A model generated the notes under the pieces. It was given only the letters and a program-made list of their open reading frames with translations. It made no database searches and was not told where the DNA came from. A stretch of DNA of 10,600 nt from JANXLO01 sp038231295 (GTDB taxonomy: Bacteria > Armatimonadota > Chthonomonadetes > Chthonomonadales > Chthonomonadaceae): contig JBBRLP010000164.1 of NCBI GenBank assembly GCA_038231295.1, positions 1 to 10,600 of the forward strand, read 5' to 3'. Positions 6,444 to 10,600 of this stretch are shown here, in pieces. The first letter of the stretch is position 1; each line of letters opens with the position of its first letter. The translations under genes and the position numbers were made by a program.

Positions 6444-7265
6444 ATGCTGAGATCGTTCTTATTCTGGAACCTGATGAACCGTCCGTTGCAGGATCAAATT
6501 GCCGGAATCGTCGCTTCGCGTGAGATTGATATTGTGATGCTCGCGGAATGCGCGATGGCCCCTCAGCAGATTGAGGCGGTATTGAATCGAGGGGCTGTTC
6601 AGGATTTTCGCTTCTTCTCTTCTGAGGTTGCTTCGGCGAAAACACTTTTGTTCTCTCGGTCTGAGAAGTCCATCTTAGTCAACCAGTTCGACGATTTTAA
6701 TGGGCGGTTGACCATCCGCCGTCTACAGATAAGTGGAGTTCCCGACATTTTGCTCGCTGCCGTTCATTTCCAGAGCAAACGAAATTCCAGCGATACCGAT
6801 CAGACATTACTGGCAACGATCCTGTCAGAGAACATCAAGCAAGTAGAACGAGACACGGGTATTTCACGTACTCTACTTGTGGGCGATCTCAACATGAATC
6901 CTTTTGATTCTGGCGTTTCCGGCGCTCAGGGATTACACGCTGTAATGACAAAAGAGTTAGCACGGCTAGGAAGCCGGATTGTGGACGGTATCCCTTACCC
7001 TTTCTTCTACAATCCTATGTGGGGGCATTTTGGTGACAGGACAACCGGGCCTCCCGGCACATATCATCTTTCCTCATCACAGCCGCTGAACTACTTTTGG
7101 AATATATACGACCAAGTTCTGCTCCGTCCTGATCTCATGGACTCTCTTCGTAATTTGCAGATACTTGATTCCGATGGCACACAAGCGTTAGTGACTCAAC
7201 GTGGCAAACCACACCGCTCTGCTGCTTCGGATCATCTGCCAATCTTCTTTCAACTGGAACTGTGA
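6444..7265 (+). CDS. Endonuclease/exonuclease/phosphatase (EEP) family protein
   Basis: This 273-residue protein has the DNase I/exonuclease III-like fold with the active-site set intact: N9 in FWNL, E35 in LAECA (metal ligand), H108 in AVHFQ, D148 and N150 in GDLNMNP, D223 in YDQVLLRP, and D263-H264 in SDHLP. The family hydrolyses phosphodiesters or phosphomonoesters using a divalent metal; the substrate may be DNA, RNA or a small molecule and cannot be told here. There is no signal peptide, so it is cytoplasmic. I chose ATG 6444 because EEP domains begin directly with a strand ending in WN; the in-frame ATG at 6378 adds 22 residues that fit nothing. The ribosome-binding site at 6444 is weak, so the start is uncertain. 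The gene is less GC-rich than its metabolic neighbours. It is followed after 9 bp by an unknown gene, probably translated with it. Confidence 0.85.
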   Translation: MLRSFLFWNLMNRPLQDQIAGIVASREIDIVMLAECAMAPQQIEAVLNRGAVQDFRFFSSEVASAKTLLFSRSEKSILVNQFDDFNGRLTIRRLQISGVPDILLAAVHFQSKRNSSDTDQTLLATILSENIKQVERDTGISRTLLVGDLNMNPFDSGVSGAQGLHAVMTKELARLGSRIVDGIPYPFFYNPMWGHFGDRTTGPPGTYHLSSSQPLNYFWNIYDQVLLRPDLMDSLRNLQILDSDGTQALVTQRGKPHRSAASDHLPIFFQLEL

Positions 7266-7274
7266 GGGGTAAAC

Positions 7275-7799
7275 ATGGCTGATACTATTCCCAATCTCTG
7301 GTCTACTGCGGACTTAAAAGTTTCCATCTTAACTCCGATAGCTATTCTGAGGACGCAGGCAACACTACTCAGCCAGACGACACAGAGGCTACTCGTTGGC
7401 GAAGTGAGAACCACAACGAGCGACAAAGGGGAATTGATTATAGATTTTGATGTCGTCGTTCCGGCGCTTAACAACTACAGACACACTTTGTTGACAGTAA
7501 AACACACTAAGACTGAGAACTATCCGGCTACAGTTTTCGCACGTGGTCTTAGCAGAACCGTAAAGGTATCTAATTCCCTTCTGTTTTCTAGTTCTGAATA
7601 CGAAACCAGATCCGTGCCTAGTAAGACAGCTTATTCGGACAAGGAATTTATCTCGATTATGTCGGAGGCGCTTAAGGCGCCAGAAACAATCGCAAAGTTG
7701 CAATCGCTGATTATTCGAAGCAATGAGGAAATCAGCGATTCGGTCAGTCAAGATGATAGGAATACCACCGAGACTAATGACACGAAAGAGAGCGCATAG
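7275..7799 (+). CDS. Hypothetical protein, partner of the EEP gene
   Basis: I do not recognise this 174-residue protein. It has no signal peptide and no membrane segment. The N-terminal part, about residues 12-90, looks like a compact alpha/beta domain: a helix around LRTQATLLSQTTQRL, then strands around LLVGEV, ELIIDFDVVVPAL and TLLTVKH, then a YPATVF turn. A helix follows near residues 118-144 (SDKEFISIMSEALKAPETI), and the last 25 residues are acidic, polar and probably disordered. The GAGGGG ribosome-binding site (7264-7269) overlaps the stop of the EEP gene, with 5 bp to the ATG, so the two are almost surely one operon. Hand counts give 38% GC in bases 7561-7620 and 42% in 7441-7500, against 75% in 9661-9720 of the permease, which suggests transfer. 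Function unknown; a regulator, inhibitor or co-factor of the nuclease is a reasonable guess only. Confidence 0.75.
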   Translation: MADTIPNLWSTADLKVSILTPIAILRTQATLLSQTTQRLLVGEVRTTTSDKGELIIDFDVVVPALNNYRHTLLTVKHTKTENYPATVFARGLSRTVKVSNSLLFSSSEYETRSVPSKTAYSDKEFISIMSEALKAPETIAKLQSLIIRSNEEISDSVSQDDRNTTETNDTKESA

Positions 7800-7862
7800 C
7801 CGAGTCAGCGGAAGCCTGAACGACTGACGCTGGGCAGACGGGCTGTTTTTAGTCTGCTGAAT

Positions 7863-7901
7863 AGACGCAACGGATCTAATCCGCTGCGTCTGTTTACGTT
7901 T
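7863..7901 (+). terminator. Hairpin terminator after the EEP operon
   Basis: AGACGCA (7863-7869) pairs with TGCGTCT (7885-7891). Inside it, CGGAT (7871-7875) pairs with ATCCG (7879-7883) across a CTA loop, with one A/C mismatch between the two stems. The following TGTTTACGTTTT is a broken T tract, so termination may be partial. It lies 64 bp beyond the stop of the hypothetical gene. The inverted repeat could work in either direction. Confidence 0.5.
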
Positions 7902-7950
7902 TCACTGCCCGTTACCGCGAATTCGCAATTCGTGCAGGAGAGGGTGGACT

Positions 7951-7962
7951 GTTTCGCGAAAC
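7951..7962. promoter_or_regulatory. 12-bp palindrome, possible LacI-type operator
   Basis: GTTTCGCGAAAC is a perfect palindrome with a central CG, 52 bp before the sugar-binding-protein start. LacI/GalR repressors commonly bind such CG-centred sites, and sugar ABC operons are common targets. No regulator gene is in the window, and I see no convincing -35/-10 pair beside the site. A shorter palindrome, GCGAATTCGC, lies at 7917-7926. Confidence 0.4.
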
Positions 7963-7980
7963 GAGCGGCAATCGAATCGT

Positions 7981-7996
7981 CCCGCGCAGACGCGGG
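7981..7996 (+). promoter_or_regulatory. Leader stem-loop just before the ribosome-binding site
   Basis: CCCGCG and CGCGGG form a perfect 6-bp GC stem with a CAGA tetraloop, ending 4 bases before the AAGGA ribosome-binding site (8001-8005) of the sugar-binding protein gene. It leaves that site free, so it might stabilise the 5' end or affect initiation. Structure is seen; the role is inference. Confidence 0.35.
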
Positions 7997-8014
7997 GCAG
8001 AAGGACACACCTGG

Positions 8015-9031
8015 ATGTTGAAACGATTTCCCGCGTTCGCGCAGGTCATAACTCCGCTGACGATGGCGCTGGCGCTCTTTTTTCTGAACGGCTGCAACAA
8101 ACCGGAGGAGACGGCGACAACGGGAGCCGCGCCCACCGGAAAGCCGGAAACTTCGGCCCCGCCCGCCGCGAAGAAAACGATTGGCGTCTCTCTCCTGACG
8201 CTGGAAAACCCGTTCTTTAAGATCATGGGCGACGCAATGGTGGAGGAGGGCAAGAAGAACGGCTTTGATGTCATCATCACTGCCGGAGAGAAAGACGCCT
8301 CCCGCCAGAAGGATCAGGTCAACGACTTTATCGTCAAGAAGGTGAGCGCGATCATTCTCTGCCCGTGCGATTCTCGCTCCGTTGGAACCGCGATTGCCGC
8401 CGCCAATACCGCAGGCATCCCCGTCTTCACCGCCGACATCGCCAGCCTCGATACCTCCAGCAAAGTGGTTTCCCATATCGCGACCGACAACTATGAGGGC
8501 GGCAAACTGGCCGGAAAAGCCATGATCGAAGCGCTGAACGGCAAGGGCAAGGTCGCCATCATAGATTTCCCCGAAGTCGAATCGGTGTTGCTGCGTACCA
8601 AAGGCTTCAAAGAAGTTCTGGAGGGCGCGAAGGGCCTTCAGATTGTCGCGCAGTTGGACGGCAAGGCGCAGCGCGACGAAGCCTATAAGACGGCCCAGGA
8701 CATTCTGGAGAAGAACCCCGACCTCGCCGGAATCTTCTGCATCAACGACCCGACCGCGTTCGGAGCCATCGCCGCCATCGAAAAGGCGGGACGGCAGGGC
8801 AAGATCAAGATCATCTCCTTCGACGGGCAGTTGGAGGCAAAACAGGCGGTCAAGGACGGCAAAATCTACGCCGAACCGATTCAGTACCCGGAGAAGATCG
8901 GACAGATGAGTGTTCAGGCCATCGTGAAATATATGGCGGGTGAAAAAGTGGAGAAGCAGACTCTTATCCCGACGACGCTCTACACTAAAGCGGACGCCGA
9001 TAAAGACCCGGCTCTCACCAAAACAAAATGA
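8015..9031 (+). CDS. RbsB-like sugar-binding lipoprotein of an ABC transporter
   Basis: This 338-residue protein is a type I periplasmic binding protein of the ribose/galactose cluster. It delivers a sugar, or a sugar-like molecule, to a membrane permease. The N-terminus is a lipoprotein signal with lipobox LNGC (lipidated C27), followed by a Pro/Ala/Thr-rich linker to about residue 53. The fold then matches E. coli RbsB: IGVSLLTLENPFF, VVSHIATDNYEGGKLAG, CINDPTAFGA, ISFDG and PIQYPEKIG. Ligand-site residues F67, F68, D141, N244, D270 and Q290 are kept. By my alignment from memory, the ribose-binding arginines of RbsB (R90, R141) and F164 are replaced by Ile, Leu and Ala, so ribose is doubtful as the ligand. 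AAGGA lies 9 bp before the ATG. The stop overlaps the permease start by ATGA, so the two are translationally coupled. Control may act through the palindrome at 7951. Confidence 0.93.
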   Translation: MLKRFPAFAQVITPLTMALALFFLNGCNKPEETATTGAAPTGKPETSAPPAAKKTIGVSLLTLENPFFKIMGDAMVEEGKKNGFDVIITAGEKDASRQKDQVNDFIVKKVSAIILCPCDSRSVGTAIAAANTAGIPVFTADIASLDTSSKVVSHIATDNYEGGKLAGKAMIEALNGKGKVAIIDFPEVESVLLRTKGFKEVLEGAKGLQIVAQLDGKAQRDEAYKTAQDILEKNPDLAGIFCINDPTAFGAIAAIEKAGRQGKIKIISFDGQLEAKQAVKDGKIYAEPIQYPEKIGQMSVQAIVKYMAGEKVEKQTLIPTTLYTKADADKDPALTKTK

Positions 9032-10395
9032 GTGACCGCCCTACCGTGCCGCAGGACGCGCCGAACGCTCGCCGCGCCGCCCTGATTGCGTTGCTGGCCC
9101 GCTATGGGATGGCAGCCGTCCTGCTGCTGCTCTGCGGCTTCTTCACATGGGCCACCTTCCGCGAGGAGAAGCCGACCGGAAAAGCGGGCGCGGAGGCTCT
9201 GTTTCGCTCGCTCAACGCGCCGGACAGAAAAGCCCCTATCGTGATTGTCGGGCAGGCGGATGCAGAGGAGACCGAGTTCGCGGAGACGCTGAAATCGGAA
9301 CTCGCAACAGCGGGCTATACGCACGTCCGCGCCGTCCGCGGAGACCCGCCCACCGTGCGGCAGACGCTGGAGCAGATGGGGCGAACGGAGGGAGCGGTCG
9401 CCTTCCTGCTCACGACCCCGGCCTGTCGGCAGTGGACGGTTTTCGACGCGCTGAAAACGGGCAGTCCCGCCTTCGCGCAAACCCGCATTGAGATTCCCCC
9501 TTCCGGGCGCAGGTCGGCCTTCCTCTCGACGAGTAACCTGCGGAACGTCTCCGATCAGATCGCGGTCATCGCTATTATCGCTATCGGCATGACGATGGTG
9601 ATCCTCACCGGCGGGATTGATCTCTCTGTCGGCAGCCTCATTGCGCTCTCTGCGGTCGTGACCGCCTGGCTCATCCGGGCGTGGGGTGGGACTTCCGCCT
9701 CCGGGGGCGTGATGCTCGCCGCCTCGCTGGTGGCGATGGCGCTATGTGGTCTGGTCGGGCTGTTCTCCGGACTGATGATTACGCGCTTCAAAATCCCGCC
9801 CTTTATCGCGACCCTGGCGATGATGCAGGTGGCGAGCGGGGCCGCGTTTATCGTCGCGCAGGGGCAGTCCATCAACGACATTCCGGCGGCCTATCTCTGG
9901 CTGGGGCGCGGCTCCGGGCTGGCCTCGCTCCCCAACGCGGTCGTCCTGATGCTCCTGCTCTATCTGGCCGCGCATCTCTTTATGACCCGCACGACGAGCG
10001 GGCGCTATATCTATGCGGTCGGCGGCAATCTCGAAGCCTCCCGACTCTCCGGTATTCACACGAAGCGCACCCTGCTGTTCGTCTATGCAGTCTCCGGGCT
10101 GTGCGCCGGTCTGGGCGGTGTCATTACCGCGTCCCAACTCAACGCCGGGTCTCCCACCTACGGGCAGGCCTACGAACTCTATGTCATCGCGTCGGTGGTC
10201 GTCGGAGGAACCAGTCTGGCCGGAGGCGAAGGCTTCATTTTCGGGACGCTCATCGGCGCGTTTATCATCGCCGTCATCCGCAACGGCATGAACCTCACCA
10301 ACGTCGAACCCTATACGCAGAAAGTCGCGCTGGGGCTTGTCATCCTCGGCGCGGTGCTGCTGGACCGCCTGCGCCGTCGCGCCGGGCAGCGTTGA
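9028..10395 (+). CDS. RbsC-like sugar ABC permease with an extra soluble domain
   Basis: This is the membrane subunit of a ribose-type ABC importer, 455 residues against about 320 for E. coli RbsC. The family hallmarks are present: MTMVILTGGIDLSVGSL (189-204), FIATLAMM (259-266), GRYIYAVGGN (325-334), LSGI (340-343) and VVGGTSLAGGEG (391-402), with about eight to ten membrane segments. The extra length lies between the first membrane helix (about 17-43) and the next (about 176-195). Roughly residues 46-165 form a soluble segment with alternating strands and helices: APIVIVGQ, a helix through FAETLKSELATAG, THVRAVRGDP, a helix through TVRQTLEQM, and AVAFLLTT. That pattern resembles half of a periplasmic-binding-protein or Rossmann-like fold. 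The start shares ATGA with the preceding stop and has no ribosome-binding site of its own. No ATPase gene (RbsA type) is present on either side, and an IS-like sequence follows. Confidence 0.92.
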   Translation: MSDRPTVPQDAPNARRAALIALLARYGMAAVLLLLCGFFTWATFREEKPTGKAGAEALFRSLNAPDRKAPIVIVGQADAEETEFAETLKSELATAGYTHVRAVRGDPPTVRQTLEQMGRTEGAVAFLLTTPACRQWTVFDALKTGSPAFAQTRIEIPPSGRRSAFLSTSNLRNVSDQIAVIAIIAIGMTMVILTGGIDLSVGSLIALSAVVTAWLIRAWGGTSASGGVMLAASLVAMALCGLVGLFSGLMITRFKIPPFIATLAMMQVASGAAFIVAQGQSINDIPAAYLWLGRGSGLASLPNAVVLMLLLYLAAHLFMTRTTSGRYIYAVGGNLEASRLSGIHTKRTLLFVYAVSGLCAGLGGVITASQLNAGSPTYGQAYELYVIASVVVGGTSLAGGEGFIFGTLIGAFIIAVIRNGMNLTNVEPYTQKVALGLVILGAVLLDRLRRRAGQR

Positions 10396-10501
10396 TTTCT
10401 AAACCCGTCTTTTTGGGGTCGGCAGGCTGAACCCTACCGCCTCTCAAAACAAGGACACACTAGAGCCTTTTGCAAAAGTCTTTGAACGTTGATAAATGAG
10501 A

Positions 10502-10558
10502 GTTAGCACTCCCTGTCGAATTTGGTTTTGCCGATCAAATCGAGAAAGGAGCGCTAAC
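10502..10558 (+). promoter_or_regulatory. Long hairpin covering the ribosome-binding site of the IS ORF
   Basis: GTTAGCACTCC (10502-10512) pairs with GGAGCGCTAAC (10548-10558) with one mismatch. Inside, TCGAATTTG (10516-10524) can pair with CAAATCGA (10536-10543) with one bulged base. The right arm contains GGAG of the ribosome-binding site AAGGAG (10546-10551) and ends at the base before the ATG, so the folded RNA would block translation. This resembles the leader hairpins of IS10 and IS50 that stop outside transcripts from producing transposase. Confidence 0.6.
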
Positions 10559-10600
10559 ATGAACATTTTAGCAGATATCTGGGACACAATCTGCAAGACA
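10559..10600 (+). CDS. Start of an ORF, probably a transposase (partial)
   Basis: ATG at 10559 follows AAGGAG by 7 bp, and the frame is open to the window edge, giving 14 residues: MNILADIWDTICKT. This is too short for family assignment. The transposase call rests on its position behind an IS-like end and on the hairpin over its start. The rest lies to the right of the window. Confidence 0.4.
   Translation, partial: MNILADIWDTICKT

Larger units (their letters stand above)
10463..10600 (+). mobile_element. Probable left end of an insertion sequence (partial)
   Basis: From about 10463 the sequence reads GAGCCTTTTGCAAAAGTC, containing the 12-bp palindrome CTTTTGCAAAAG (10467-10478), and composition turns AT-rich. 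GAGxCTTTTGCAAAA-like ends are common among DDE-type insertion sequences. The preceding CTAG (10460-10463) could be a target duplication, but the other end is outside the window. An ORF with a strong ribosome-binding site starts at 10559. The exact boundary and the family are not established. Confidence 0.45.

Noticed and set aside
10396..10462. Short complementary stretches after the permease (ACCC and GGGT near 10403-10420)
   Set aside because: The stems are only 4-5 bp and no proper T tract follows; I see no credible terminator here.

Overview
The window comes from a GC-rich bacterial chromosome whose accessory genes are less GC-rich. I cannot place the organism firmly. A lipid-anchored sugar-binding protein, a Uma2 nuclease, kinesin-light-chain-type TPR repeats and an RspA/ManD-type enolase together would suit Armatimonadota, Planctomycetota, Chloroflexota or a similar lineage. 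This is inference from gene content only.

Left part (1-2701), accessory genes: the 3' end of a TPR-repeat gene with near-identical 126-bp units; a small YpeA-like GNAT acetyltransferase; a Uma2-family PD-(D/E)XK protein; and a Fic-family AMP-transferase gene broken by what looks like the loss of one G in a G run. Convergent with fic, and overlapping its 3' end by 67 bp, is a 62-residue gene on the minus strand. Its product carries the Fic-inhibitory motif (S/T)xxxE(G/N) as SSFYEG, and it has its own extended -10 promoter. I read the pair as a Fic toxin-antitoxin locus in an unusual tail-to-tail arrangement, with the toxin decayed or mis-sequenced and the antitoxin intact.

Middle (2814-6222), metabolic genes: an exported S9A prolyl oligopeptidase with a complete Ser-Asp-His triad, and, convergent with it and overlapping by 14 bp, an enolase-superfamily sugar-acid dehydratase of the D-mannonate dehydratase (RspA/ManD) group.

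Island (about 6240-7800): a two-gene unit of clearly lower GC. It encodes an endonuclease/exonuclease/phosphatase (EEP) protein with all active-site motifs, followed 9 bp later by a 174-residue protein I do not recognise. A terminator-like hairpin follows. Composition and tight coupling suggest a transferred two-component module of unknown function.

Right part (7900-10600), sugar uptake: a 12-bp palindrome and a leader hairpin precede an RbsB-like lipoprotein. That gene overlaps, by ATGA, an RbsC-like permease with an extra soluble domain of about 120 residues between its first two membrane segments. No ABC ATPase gene is present. About 70 bp after the permease the sequence looks like the left end of an insertion sequence. 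There the ribosome-binding site of the first ORF, probably a transposase, lies inside a long hairpin. The ORF runs off the window.
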